DNA of 64,000 nt from an uncultured bacterium (GTDB lineage Bacteria; Cyanobacteriota; Vampirovibrionia; Gastranaerophilales; Gastranaerophilaceae), in contig CAIPUE010000032.1 in assembly GCA_903868125.1 (NCBI GenBank), positions 62,001 to 126,000 on the forward strand, written 5' to 3'. The notes beneath the pieces are model-generated. The model saw only the letters and a program-made list of their open reading frames with translations. It did no database searches and had not been told where the DNA came from. The position numbers and the translations under genes were made by a program. Every line of letters begins with the position of its first letter. The first letter of the stretch is position 1. Positions 1-8,332 of this stretch are shown here, piece after piece.

Positions 1-20
1 CTTAGATTTAAAGTTTAATA

Positions 21-52
21 AAAAAGTGGTTTGCGTAAGTAAGCCACTTTTT
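21..52. terminator. Bidirectional intrinsic terminator
   Basis: A 9-bp perfect inverted repeat (AAAAAGTGG at 21-29, CCACTTTTT at 44-52) with a 14-nt loop is followed by T residues on both strands. It lies just beyond the stop codon of the minus-strand PurD-like gene and probably ends that transcript and one entering from the left of the window. Confidence 0.75.
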
Positions 53-57
53 TTATC

Positions 58-1308
58 TTAATACATGTTCCCTATATCTCGTCTGAATTTCATTCCTTCG
101 AAACTAATCATAGAAATTTCTTCATTCAAGTCATCTAACGCTTTTGACAGAACTCTTGCTGTTTTGGTTATTACAAGTGCTCTTTCACCCACTGTTTCGT
201 ACTCTAAATATACATTTTTTTTAGTGTTAAAGTGTGCGATTTGAGTGCTTTCATCTAAATCATCAAGCCCTGAGATAATCGCTTCTTTTTTCTTACTCAA
301 AAGAACGCTTGAAACTGCGTATCTATCCGAAATATCAAGTTGTGCATAATCATCCGTAAAGGCTCCAATAACACATGCTTGAAAAAGATGGTAAAGATTT
401 TCATTCAAAAGTGCCAAAATCCCTTGACTATCGGGCACTCGTAAGAATGAATTAAACTCAATTGCGAACAACTGTTCTTCTCTCGTCATTATTAAATCTA
501 CGCCTAAAATGCCGACATAGGGGGTTCGTTCTCTAGCCAGAGTATTTAATGTCGGGTAAATTATTTGTTGTAAAATTCTTTGTTCTATCTGTTTAGAGAC
601 TTTGTAATCTGGTGTTATAGCCCCCATGCCCTCTGTAATAAGCCCCCCGTTACCTTCAAGTTCTTGTTTGTAAGTTGCAACGCTACCCAATGGGAGTGCG
701 TGATAGCCGTCAGTTATTACGTAAAAAGAGAATTCATGTCCCAAAACATAGTTTTCTACGATAACTTTCTTTTCTCCACCATCAAATAATTCTTCAATAA
801 ATGCTTTAGCTATTGAAAAAGCATTACAAACTAAAACACCTTTGTCTTGATATTCATCTGTTTTAATGACCACGGGCATGTTCGATGTTTTTACGTAATC
901 AATTGCCAGAGACGGTTTGTCAAAAATTCCGAATTTAGGGCAAGGGATTCTGGTTTTGTACATGAATTTTTTACCGATTGATTTGCTTGAGCAAATACTT
1001 GCGCTTTCCTTTGTCGGTGCGAATATCATTTGGTTATTCCGTTGAAAAATCGAGGCTATATCATTTTTTATCGCCAACTCGCTTGAAGCAATTGTAAGGT
1101 CTATAGCATTTTCCAGTACAAATTCAAGTAGTTCTTGGACATTATTCTCTCTAATATCAATAACTGTACAAAATTCTTTCATAGCATCATTTCCTGATGC
1201 CACAAAAACCGTTGCTATTTCGTTTGATTCTGCAATCTTCTTGGCAAGTGTATATTCGCCTGCGCTAGAGCCTATTATTAAGACTTTTTTACCTGTTTTT
1301 TTATTCAT
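58..1308 (-). CDS. PurD-like ATP-grasp ligase (divergent phosphoribosylamine-glycine ligase)
   Basis: This protein of about 416 residues has the PurD layout. An N-terminal Rossmann-like segment (VLIIGSSAGEYTLAKKI) stands where PurD has its GREHAL motif. A central ATP-grasp fold follows (MPVVIKTD, GKKFM, VENYVLGHEFSF), then GMGAITP in place of GGMGAYSP and EFNSFLRVPDSQ in place of EFNVRFGDPE. PurD makes glycinamide ribonucleotide in purine synthesis. The substitutions in the substrate motifs mean this could be a PurD paralogue with another substrate. I chose ATG at 1308 over the upstream TTG at 1326, because TATAAT ends 6 nt before that ATG on the minus strand; this implies a leaderless mRNA and places the TTG inside the promoter. 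The gene stands alone. Confidence 0.6.
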   Translation of the reverse strand: MNKKTGKKVLIIGSSAGEYTLAKKIAESNEIATVFVASGNDAMKEFCTVIDIRENNVQELLEFVLENAIDLTIASSELAIKNDIASIFQRNNQMIFAPTKESASICSSKSIGKKFMYKTRIPCPKFGIFDKPSLAIDYVKTSNMPVVIKTDEYQDKGVLVCNAFSIAKAFIEELFDGGEKKVIVENYVLGHEFSFYVITDGYHALPLGSVATYKQELEGNGGLITEGMGAITPDYKVSKQIEQRILQQIIYPTLNTLARERTPYVGILGVDLIMTREEQLFAIEFNSFLRVPDSQGILALLNENLYHLFQACVIGAFTDDYAQLDISDRYAVSSVLLSKKKEAIISGLDDLDESTQIAHFNTKKNVYLEYETVGERALVITKTARVLSKALDDLNEEISMISFEGMKFRRDIGNMY

Positions 1309-1403
1309 AAAATCATTATACAACAAGTGAATAGAAATTTAAACTAAAAGCCTGATGGAATATGAAACTCTATGTCAATTTATAGTTCTCATCTTTATCA
1401 TTT

Positions 1404-1453
1404 CAGCCATATAAAAAGAGACCCACTTTCGTGGGTCTCTTTTTATATGGCTG
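1404..1453. terminator. Long perfect hairpin, copy 1 of a repeated terminator
   Basis: A perfect 23-bp inverted repeat (1404-1426 with 1431-1453) has a TTTC loop and A/T-rich outer arms giving a T-run on either strand. Its core AGAGACCCAC/GTGGGTCTCT reappears next to tRNA-Gln at 3379-3420. No gene end abuts it directly; the PurD-like gene starts at 1308 on the left. The surrounding 1309-1654 otherwise holds only AT-rich DNA with no convincing gene. Confidence 0.6.
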
Positions 1454-1654
1454 AGACAGGAGTAAGAATGGCTAACAGTGGATAGATAATAAAGGTTTTA
1501 TCTACTCATTAACGTATGATTATAAATAATATTCATTACCCGTTATATTTATATCAAGGAAATATTATGCTCTTCTTTATGCCATTTCGTATAATGCTTT
1601 TTGCTCCAAACGCTATTATTATCAAGTGGTACATTTTAATAAGGAGATTTAACA

Positions 1655-1795
1655 ATGGGAATACTTGATATAATAATAATTATCTTAATAATAAGTTGGC
1701 TCGGAGGATTTTCTTTCCGCTTCGGTGGTAATTTTATCCATTTATTGTTAGTTATTGCACTTGTTTTATTGATTTTAAGATTCGTCGGTATTTGA
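1655..1795 (+). CDS. lmo0937-family small membrane protein (DUF5670-like)
   Basis: The 46-residue ORF has a good ribosome-binding site (AAGGAG, 8 nt before ATG). It encodes two hydrophobic stretches, residues 4-18 and 28-41, joined by a glycine/phenylalanine turn (GGFSFRFGGN) and followed by a short RFVGI tail. The W-L-G-G...G-G-N-x-I-H-L-L-L pattern is typical of the lmo0937/DUF5670 family, tiny membrane proteins of unknown mechanism often linked to envelope stress. It lies 90 nt upstream of a cupin gene in the same direction and could share its transcript. Confidence 0.75.
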   Translation: MGILDIIIIILIISWLGGFSFRFGGNFIHLLLVIALVLLILRFVGI

Positions 1796-1884
1796 AGAAA
1801 CATATTATACTAACGAGGAAAGTAATATAATAAATAGTATTAAATAATGGGTGCGTACCCAATTATTACAAAAGGAGAAATATT

Positions 1885-2391
1885 ATGCCAAAAACTAGTG
1901 AAATGGGCTCTAAAAAATCCCAATCTCATACAAATAAAGGAATAAGCAAAAATGCAAACACACATGGAAAGAACCATGGGTGCGGTAGTGCATTAAAAGA
2001 TAAACATGTAGAAAATCTTGAAAAAAATTATAATCTTAAAGATAAAGTTTCTCAAGAAAATCATACCAAAGCCAATAAACACTGGGCATCAAAAAAAATA
2101 ATAAACCTCAAGGGAAACATTGATTATCTGGAAAATTCTATTGTAAGCAAAATAATAGTTTCAGACAATGGAAGTTCTCTGACGTTGTTCTCTTTTGATG
2201 AAGGTCAAGCAATTGATACGCATATGACACTTGCCAATACAGTTGTTCAAGCCCTAGAAGGAGAAGTTCAAATAACAATATCAAGTGGGGAATTTAATCT
2301 CAAAGAAGGAGAAATCATTCTTATGCCAAAAGGCGAACCTCATTCGCTTAAAGCAAAAACAAAGTTCAAAATTGCATTGTTCAAGGTTTAA
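1885..2391 (+). CDS. Cupin-domain protein with disordered Lys/His-rich N-terminus
   Basis: This 168-residue protein has a strong AAGGAG ribosome-binding site. Residues 1-70 are polar and rich in Lys, His, Asn and Ser, and look disordered. Residues 75-168 form a single cupin barrel: a motif-1-like stretch (GQAIDTHMTLANTVVQALEGE) and motif 2 (LKEGEIILMPKGEPHSLKA). Motif 1 keeps one histidine where classic metal cupins have H-x-H, so metal binding may be weak or altered. Small cupins of this kind are common in anaerobes next to stress genes. No substrate can be assigned. A stable hairpin follows the stop codon. Confidence 0.75.
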   Translation: MPKTSEMGSKKSQSHTNKGISKNANTHGKNHGCGSALKDKHVENLEKNYNLKDKVSQENHTKANKHWASKKIINLKGNIDYLENSIVSKIIVSDNGSSLTLFSFDEGQAIDTHMTLANTVVQALEGEVQITISSGEFNLKEGEIILMPKGEPHSLKAKTKFKIALFKV

Positions 2392-2407
2392 TAATATAAA
2401 TAATAGC

Positions 2408-2438
2408 CCATAAAGCCCTTGTTATAAGGGCTTTATGG
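2408..2438 (+). terminator. Hairpin after the cupin gene
   Basis: CCATAAAGCCC pairs perfectly with GGGCTTTATGG around a short TTGTTATAA loop, starting 17 nt after the cupin stop. The T-run after it is weak (TAATTTTCTGG), so termination efficiency is uncertain. Confidence 0.5.
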
Positions 2439-2598
2439 TAATTTTCTGGGGCTAGTTGATGGAACCCGAACTTTTAGTGAAGAAGATAAGTGTAAAATAA
2501 TAGAATTATTACCGATTATTAAAGACTTAATTGGGTAACTAGCAATTTTTTCTATGTTGTGGTTTTATATACGTAGATTTTAAATATTAGAGGTAAAT

Positions 2599-3129
2599 AT
2601 GATTGTATCAAATATTCAAAACGTTCCAAAAAGAAATAATTATCCTTGTCCAAATAACAATTTTTCACCTATAAATAGGACTATTCTTAAAGACGAGGTT
2701 AGCTTTGGAAGTAAGAAATTAAAGCCTGAAGAACAAGGTGCAGAATTCATTAATGATGGAATAAACGATATTGGCAATATTGGTTCTAATCCATCAAAAT
2801 CAGACCTAAATGGTGCTAAAGATGGTCTTTCAATGCATTTGGAATTTTTAAAAAGAGAAACGGATGCTTTAAAACAACAAGATATCGACTTACGAGAAAT
2901 AGATATCCCTAAAATAGATATTCCTGACATTCCTGATTTAGAACTTCAAAACTTAAATTTTACAGATGATATAGACAATATATCCAAAGATATAGATAAG
3001 TCATTCAAATCATCTATGTTAAAATCAATTCTTGCGGAGCTTGGCGTAGGTCTTGCTGTTGTAGGAGTAATATATTACTTTTTGAAAAAAAATAAAAATA
3101 ATAATAATAGTTTAGATAAAAAAGTTTAG
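2599..3129 (+). CDS. Hypothetical tail-anchored protein with VSFGS leader motif
   Basis: A GAGG ribosome-binding site precedes ATG. The protein has 176 residues. Its first ~40 residues are Asn/Pro-rich and end in VSFGSKKL (residues 34-41), matching the F-x-G type motif on several other proteins here. Residues 85-135 are acidic, with short Asp-Ile repeats (DIDLREIDIPKIDIPDIPDL). A single transmembrane segment (ILAELGVGLAVVGVIYYFL, about 145-163) is followed by a basic Lys/Asn tail, suggesting a C-terminal anchor with the body on the opposite side. I do not recognise a family. An intrinsic terminator follows at 3165. Confidence 0.7.
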   Translation: MIVSNIQNVPKRNNYPCPNNNFSPINRTILKDEVSFGSKKLKPEEQGAEFINDGINDIGNIGSNPSKSDLNGAKDGLSMHLEFLKRETDALKQQDIDLREIDIPKIDIPDIPDLELQNLNFTDDIDNISKDIDKSFKSSMLKSILAELGVGLAVVGVIYYFLKKNKNNNNSLDKKV

Positions 3130-3164
3130 CATAATCAAACTTATATAAATTAGTCATAATAACA

Positions 3165-3194
3165 AAAAAAGACACTTCTAAAAGTGTCTTTTTT
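3165..3194 (+). terminator. Intrinsic terminator
   Basis: A 13-bp perfect stem (AAAAAAGACACTT at 3165-3177, AAGTGTCTTTTTT at 3182-3194) with loop CTAA and a T-run lies 36 nt after the stop of the 176-residue hypothetical gene. Confidence 0.85.
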
Positions 3195-3201
3195 AATTAT
3201 C

Positions 3202-3214
3202 TGGGGCGAAAGGC
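3202..3214 (-). repeat. Detached copy of the tRNA-Gln 3' end
   Basis: CTGGGGCGAAAGG here is identical to 3422-3434, the acceptor 3' strand and part of the T-arm of tRNA-Gln, 220 bp away. The 3215-3378 stretch between them is unusually GC-rich for this window and has no gene; near its right end AGGTCCGAATCCTC resembles another T-arm piece. It may be a broken tRNA or an attachment-site scar. Confidence 0.4.
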
Positions 3215-3378
3215 AGGCACGTTGTTTGAGTAATCGCATTCGCTCAACTCAAACTAACTGGCTGCAGCCGCCAAACTACGCACCGCTCATTATCCTTCGC
3301 TTGTGCTTGTTTGTCGTCGAGCCCTCACCTCGACAAAGCTTCGCTTTGTGAGAGGTCCGAATCCTCATTAAACATAAA

Positions 3379-3420
3379 CATATAAAAAGAGACCCACTTT
3401 CGTGAGTCTCTTTTTATATG
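3379..3420 (-). terminator. Terminator hairpin of tRNA-Gln, copy 2 of the repeated hairpin
   Basis: Arms 3379-3397 and 3402-3420 pair over 19 bp with one mismatch around a TTTC loop. On the minus strand the hairpin begins within the encoded CCA of tRNA-Gln and ends in a T-run, so it should terminate the tRNA transcript. It shares its core with the hairpin at 1404-1453. Confidence 0.7.
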
Positions 3421-3493
3421 GCTGGGGCGAAAGGATTCGAACCTCTGAATGCCGGTACCAAAAACCAGTGCCTTACCGCTTGGCGACGCCCCA
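3419..3493 (-). tRNA. tRNA-Gln (anticodon TTG)
   Basis: On the minus strand the acceptor stem TGGGGCG pairs with CGCCCCA. The D-arm is GCCAAGCGGTAAGGC. The anticodon stem CTGGT/ACCGG encloses loop TTTTGGT, giving anticodon TTG (Gln, CAA codons). The T-arm is AGAGG-TTCGAAT-CCTTT. The discriminator G is followed by a genomically encoded CCA at 3421-3419. It is a free-standing gene. Confidence 0.95.
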
Positions 3494-3646
3494 ATGTTAC
3501 TCCAAAAAGTACTATATATTAATTTTATTCCCTAAACACCATTTGTCAACCTTATTTTGTAAAAATTAAATATTTAGTATAATTCATTGTATTTCTTTCT
3601 TGAATAAGTAAAATTAAACAAAAGGCAAATGATTTGAAGAGGAAGT

Positions 3647-6600
3647 ATGTTATTACAAGGGGCAATATCAAGCGAAAAAACTGAAAAACTCATGGAAAGT
3701 TACGCCAAGCTTTTAAATTCAGGTGTGGACAGTTCAAAGATTCTTGTAATTCTCCAAAATTCTAATAAAAAAAGTAAATTTATCCAAGCAACTTTAGAAA
3801 AATTGAATATTGATGTAATCGAAAAGCTTCAAATATATTCGTTTTTTGGGCTTGTTTATAACACGATTTCAGACAATTGGGCTGATATAGAAAATAAAAT
3901 CCCCGATAGTAAACACACAAAAATCCTCCCCAATCTTACGGGACTTGAAGTTTCTCAATTTATTATGAGAGAGATTATTTCTGATATTAAATTTGAAGGC
4001 TACAATTCTAAAAAGTCACTGCTTCATCAGCTTTTTAGGAGGTATTCGCTGATTGTGCAGAATAATTTGACGGAGGAGGGTATAAAATGGCGTTCTGAAA
4101 AAGTCTTAAAAGAAAGTTTTGCACCCGACGCGAAAAAGGCGATTGATGAATTTAAGAAAAAAACCCTTGAAGCAAGAGCATTAGATTACTTAAGACAAAG
4201 TTTGATTTTTAATCACATTTATAAAACAAGTGATTATTTTTCGAAAATTGAATATATTTTCATTGACGATGCGGATGAAATAACACCGATTTGTTTTGAT
4301 TTTTTGAAATTTTTACGCCCTCAACTGAAAGATGTTTTTATAGCTTACGATAAGGACGGGGCAAGTCGTTCCGGATATTTGAGCGCAAATAAAAAAGCGG
4401 TTTTCGAGTTCGAAGAATTGTTTAAGCAAAATGCAGATTTATTGGACGTGAAAACCGCCTTAAAAGAAGATGCCAACCAACTTTTTAACAATGTTATTGA
4501 ACAAAAAAATATTAAATTAAAATATTTTACTCTGTATTCGATTTCGAAACGTGCACAGATGTTGGAATTGGGGCTTTCGGAAATAAAAAAACTTATAAAT
4601 AACGGCGTAAAACCATCTAAAATAACAATAATAACTCCGATAATCGATGATATGCTAAAATTTTCTTTGAAAGAAAACCTCAAAACAGATTGGGCGAATT
4701 TACTTTTTCTTTCAGGAAGTGAAAAAATAGTTCAAAATCCTATAGTGCTTGCATCCTTGACTATTTTAAAACTCTGCGATGAAAAAATGAGAAAAGATTT
4801 ATCAGAATTTGATATCCGCGCGATTTTGAACTTTTTACAAATTCCGTTGAAACACTGTAGAGAGATTTTAGAGAATTTTGAAAAAAATAAAATATTTATA
4901 GATTTTGAGTTCTCGGTGTTTGAATACAGTGAAAAGTACAAGAATTTTACTGATTTGCTTAAAAATTTAACAAGTTTTGGCAAACTATCAGAACAGGTTT
5001 ACGAAATCTATGAAAATCTTGTCGAAATAGAAAATTATAGTGCTGATGAAATTAGCAAGTTTAATTTCTTTATAAAACAGTTGGAAGATTTTGAAAGCGT
5101 TTTTGCAGAGGTTAAAAAAGATGAGATTATTAATCAAATAGAAAATTCAATTATTTCAGAAAATCCTTATTCTACGTTAGAAATCAATGATAATGACTTA
5201 ATTGTGGCAACACCGCAAAAAATTATAGACAATCAGATTGAGAGTAAATATCAATTTTGGTTTGATGTATCAAGTGACGAGTGGATTAAAAATGACACGG
5301 GGCCCTTGTACAACGCTTGGGTGTTTCAGGCAGGTTGGGAAAAAGAGGAATATACTCTTCAAGATAATATTGAGTTAAGCCGACAAAAAACTGCAAGAAT
5401 TTTAAGAAAATTAACGCTTTGCGCGAGTCAAAAGATTTATACTTACGCAAGTCTGTTTGACGGTAGTGGAATAGAGAATTTTGGCGGGATAGAAAAATAT
5501 TTGAGCCACGGGAACGAGGTAAAAAATACACTTATAGCCAAGCCTATTACTCCTCGTGACGACCAAAAACCTGTTTTGGGCTACAAAAAGGGCAAAATGG
5601 CGATTTCGGCGGTTCCGGGAGCAGGAAAAACAACGATTTTGCTGTCGCTTATCATAAAACTTTTAAATGACGGGATTAACCCCGAAAATATTTTTGTGCT
5701 GACCTATATGGAGTCTGCTGCGAGAAATTTTAGGGAGCGGATACAAAACGCTAATCAGGAATTTTCGCAACTTCCCAATATAAGTACAATCCATGGGCTT
5801 GCGCTCAAAATTTTGAAAGAAAATGCTAATTTTGAAAAATTGGGGTTGAATGCGGATTTTGAGATTTGTGACGACACTCAACGTTCAAGGATTTTGCGAG
5901 AAATAGCGACTAAGTTTGATATTAAAAAAACAGAGCTGGAAGATTTTGACAGAGCTATATCGGTTTTAAAAATCGGTGGCAGCTCTGATGTGGCTAATAA
6001 TAAACTTTTCGCATTAACTCCCTCCCCCCTTGAGGGGAGGGAGTTAATGTGGGAACTCGAGCGGGGGATGGAGTTCCCACGTGAACTTAAAATCAAAAAA
6101 GAAAAAGAATCTATATCTGACAAAAAATTAATAAAATTTTTAGAATTTTTTAAAGAATATAAAACAGTTCTTCAAAATAACAATCTAATAGATTATGACG
6201 ATATGCTTTTGTTTTCTGTTAAATTACTGGAAGAAAACAAAGACATTTTGAAATATTACCAAGAGCTTTGCCATTACATAATCGAGGATGAAGCGCAGGA
6301 TTCTTCAGCTATTCAGCAACGATTAATTAACCTTTTAAGCTCCAAGCACAAAAATTTAATCCGTTGTGGTGATATCAATCAGGCAATTACAACCACTTTT
6401 TCAAACGCTGATGTCGAAGGATTTAGAAGGTTTATTGAATCAAGTGATACCAAAGTAAGCATGGACAGGTCGCAACGCTGTACAAAAGAGGTCTGGTCGT
6501 TTGCAAACCATCTTATTACTTATGCGGATGCTAAGCCGGAAACCAAAAACGCCTTTTACAAAATTTTTATGCGTCCTGTCGAGGGTAAAAATCCGGAGGA

Positions 6601-7615
6601 TAAAAAGGCGATTACACCGCTAATTTTTGAAAATGAATTTGTCGAGAAAAATTATATTCTAAAACAGATTAAAACCCTGCTTGCAAAAGAGCCAAAGGCA
6701 ACTGTTGGAATTTTGCTAAGAAGTAATTTTCAGGTTGCAAGCTGGACAAAATTCATCAACAACGCAGGGATGAAAGCCATTACCAGAAGCGAATGTTTAG
6801 AACAAAAAGGTATTTTCAGGACAATTTTTGCAATTTTAAAAATTATTCTAAATCCGTTTAACAACGAGAATATCGCAGAGAATTATGATACTCTCTCTGA
6901 ATTGGGGCATTACAAATCGAATTTGTACCAAACGATTAAAAATCATCCGACACCGTTCATTCAAATTAACCCCGATGATATCGCGAATGCGGACTTGGCT
7001 ATGTTTTACTGGGATTTAATTTACTGGTTGAATTTTTCTTCGCTACCTGCCGAGGAGCTTGCGATAAAAATAGGGCTTTACTATTACAACAGCAGCGATA
7101 TTGAAAAATCGAACGTATATCTCATATCCACTCTGATAAAACGGCTTAGCATGTCGTATAAAAAATATCCGACTTTAATCGCAAGACTTGCGGAGTTGGC
7201 GAAAAAACCTAATTTGAGCGGATTTAAATTCTTTTCTGAAGAAGACAAATCTGACAGAGAGTTTTTGGCAGGGAAAGTTCAGATTATGACTTTACACAAG
7301 TCAAAAGGTGACGAGTTCGATTTTGTGTTTTTACCTGAAATGGCAGAGAAAAGTCTTCCGCTTGCGTTTGAAAATGTATCATTGAAAAAAAACGCGCGGT
7401 TTATGGAGGATGTTCGAGAGATTAATCCTAATTACAGACCTAAAACCGATGATGAGTTGAAAGAATTTTTACTTGCAGAAAACCTTAGGCTTATGTACGT
7501 TGCAATAACACGTGCAAAACGTAAACTGTTTATAACCGCAAATAAGAGTGCTAAATATTCAAAAGTACCTGAACCGAGTGTTATATTTAAAGAATTGGGG
7601 GTAATTAATGAATAA
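3647..7615 (+). CDS. Fused double SF1 helicase (AddB-like plus AddA/UvrD-like)
   Basis: This 1322-residue protein has a GAGGAAG ribosome-binding site. The C-terminal half is a UvrD/AddA-type helicase: Walker A AVPGAGKTT near residue 656, motif Ia LTYMESAARNFRERI, Q/Walker B EDEAQDSS near 882, motif III GDINQAI, motif V TLHKSKGDEFD near 1215 and motif VI YVAITRAKR near 1286. The first ~600 residues look like a second, decayed SF1 helicase: GAISSEKTE where Walker A should be, FIDDADEI as Walker B, and ITIITPIIDDML and DLIVATPQKI as later motifs. This resembles AddB fused to AddA. With the overlapping nuclease gene it should form an AddAB/RecBCD-like end-processing complex for recombination repair. 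Residues 789-812 are encoded by an in-frame palindromic insertion. Confidence 0.85.
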   Translation: MLLQGAISSEKTEKLMESYAKLLNSGVDSSKILVILQNSNKKSKFIQATLEKLNIDVIEKLQIYSFFGLVYNTISDNWADIENKIPDSKHTKILPNLTGLEVSQFIMREIISDIKFEGYNSKKSLLHQLFRRYSLIVQNNLTEEGIKWRSEKVLKESFAPDAKKAIDEFKKKTLEARALDYLRQSLIFNHIYKTSDYFSKIEYIFIDDADEITPICFDFLKFLRPQLKDVFIAYDKDGASRSGYLSANKKAVFEFEELFKQNADLLDVKTALKEDANQLFNNVIEQKNIKLKYFTLYSISKRAQMLELGLSEIKKLINNGVKPSKITIITPIIDDMLKFSLKENLKTDWANLLFLSGSEKIVQNPIVLASLTILKLCDEKMRKDLSEFDIRAILNFLQIPLKHCREILENFEKNKIFIDFEFSVFEYSEKYKNFTDLLKNLTSFGKLSEQVYEIYENLVEIENYSADEISKFNFFIKQLEDFESVFAEVKKDEIINQIENSIISENPYSTLEINDNDLIVATPQKIIDNQIESKYQFWFDVSSDEWIKNDTGPLYNAWVFQAGWEKEEYTLQDNIELSRQKTARILRKLTLCASQKIYTYASLFDGSGIENFGGIEKYLSHGNEVKNTLIAKPITPRDDQKPVLGYKKGKMAISAVPGAGKTTILLSLIIKLLNDGINPENIFVLTYMESAARNFRERIQNANQEFSQLPNISTIHGLALKILKENANFEKLGLNADFEICDDTQRSRILREIATKFDIKKTELEDFDRAISVLKIGGSSDVANNKLFALTPSPLEGRELMWELERGMEFPRELKIKKEKESISDKKLIKFLEFFKEYKTVLQNNNLIDYDDMLLFSVKLLEENKDILKYYQELCHYIIEDEAQDSSAIQQRLINLLSSKHKNLIRCGDINQAITTTFSNADVEGFRRFIESSDTKVSMDRSQRCTKEVWSFANHLITYADAKPETKNAFYKIFMRPVEGKNPEDKKAITPLIFENEFVEKNYILKQIKTLLAKEPKATVGILLRSNFQVASWTKFINNAGMKAITRSECLEQKGIFRTIFAILKIILNPFNNENIAENYDTLSELGHYKSNLYQTIKNHPTPFIQINPDDIANADLAMFYWDLIYWLNFSSLPAEELAIKIGLYYYNSSDIEKSNVYLISTLIKRLSMSYKKYPTLIARLAELAKKPNLSGFKFFSEEDKSDREFLAGKVQIMTLHKSKGDEFDFVFLPEMAEKSLPLAFENVSLKKNARFMEDVREINPNYRPKTDDELKEFLLAENLRLMYVAITRAKRKLFITANKSAKYSKVPEPSVIFKELGVINE
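6012..6080 (+). repeat. In-frame double palindrome inserted in the helicase gene
   Basis: Two adjacent perfect hairpins lie inside the coding frame. The first has 16-bp arms (6012-6027, 6034-6049; core AACTCCCTCCCC). The second has 10-bp arms (6049-6058, 6071-6080; GTGGGAACTC). GC content is far above the flanks. The translation ALTPSPLEGRELMWELERG sits between ordinary helicase sequence in a region that looks like a surface loop. It resembles the palindromic elements that insert in frame in Rickettsia genes. Confidence 0.8.
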
Positions 7616-8318
7616 TGCTATCAATAATTTTTCGCCGAATATGCTCAAAACTTTCGATGAATGTCAGCGTAAATTTTTTCTTAAATATATTCAAAGGCTT
7701 GTTGTGCCACAACGGTCTACTTTGTTTGAAAAAGGTAAAAAAATCCACGCGCTTGCGAATTATTATTTAAAGGGCGACAATATTGAAAAAATGGAGAAAG
7801 TTTTGACTCCTGATGAAAAAATAGCTTGGGAAAGTCTGAAATCGAACAAATATTTTACACGGCAAGTAGTTAATACCGAATACAATTTGTCTTGTAAAAT
7901 CGGAAACTACTGGGTCGGTGGACGCTTGGATGCTCTTATGACGGGGGAGGAAAAAGTAAAAAGGGAAAAGCAAAACGAGAACGAAGAACCTTTAAACCAT
8001 TCATCTTACTTCATTCTCGACTACAAGACCGGAAATATTCCTCAAAATGCCGAGCAAGATTTTCAAACAATAATATATCTGCTTTGTGCGGATAAATTTT
8101 TAAATAAAAAAGGCGCTTATGAGGCTCTAAAGTTTGTGTATTTGGGGCTAAAAAATAATATTGAAAAAGAAATTTTACTAAACGAAACACTAAAAAAACA
8201 GTATGAAGAAAAAATCGTTTCGACTTGCGAAAAAATTAATTTTACTATAAATTCAAACGTTTTTTCAAAAAATAACGAAGCCTGCAAGTATTGCGAATAT
8301 CGCAAAATTTGCAAATAA
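7608..8318 (+). CDS. PD-(D/E)XK nuclease with 4Fe-4S cluster (AddB/Cas4-type domain)
   Basis: This 236-residue protein overlaps the helicase stop by 8 nt, so the two are translationally coupled. It has the RecB-family nuclease core: HALANYYL, GGRLDAL (metal-binding Asp) and FILDYKTGN (D-x-K), then a Q-hexapeptide-like DFQTIIYLLC. C19 together with C226-x2-C229-x5-C235 forms the four-cysteine signature of Fe-S nucleases such as AddB and Cas4. In AddAB this domain is fused to a helicase; here it stands alone, so it probably supplies nuclease activity to the fused helicase next door. No cas genes are nearby, so a Cas4 role is unlikely. Confidence 0.85.
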   Translation: MNNAINNFSPNMLKTFDECQRKFFLKYIQRLVVPQRSTLFEKGKKIHALANYYLKGDNIEKMEKVLTPDEKIAWESLKSNKYFTRQVVNTEYNLSCKIGNYWVGGRLDALMTGEEKVKREKQNENEEPLNHSSYFILDYKTGNIPQNAEQDFQTIIYLLCADKFLNKKGAYEALKFVYLGLKNNIEKEILLNETLKKQYEEKIVSTCEKINFTINSNVFSKNNEACKYCEYRKICK

Positions 8319-8332
8319 ACGTGAGCAGTGTT

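Noticed and set aside
1567-1671. 34-residue ORF starting MLFFMPFRIM with a fair ribosome-binding site
   Set aside because: It overlaps the start of the lmo0937-type gene in another frame and its sequence shows no family or composition typical of a protein.
2446-2480. CTGGGGCTAG...GGAACCCGAAC as a possible tRNA 3' remnant
   Set aside because: The T-arm and acceptor do not pair, and the resemblance is limited to a few bases.
2428-2538. Open frame ending KIIELLPIIKDLIG after the cupin terminator
   Set aside because: It has no start codon or ribosome-binding site and overlaps a hairpin; it may be a leftover gene end but cannot be assigned.
3202-3378. A second complete tRNA beside tRNA-Gln
   Set aside because: Only 13 bp of the 3' end match; no anticodon arm or matching acceptor 5' strand could be built.
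7608-8318. Cas4 and a CRISPR system
   Set aside because: The Fe-S nuclease overlaps an AddA-type helicase, no other cas gene is present, and no spaced direct repeats were seen anywhere in the window.
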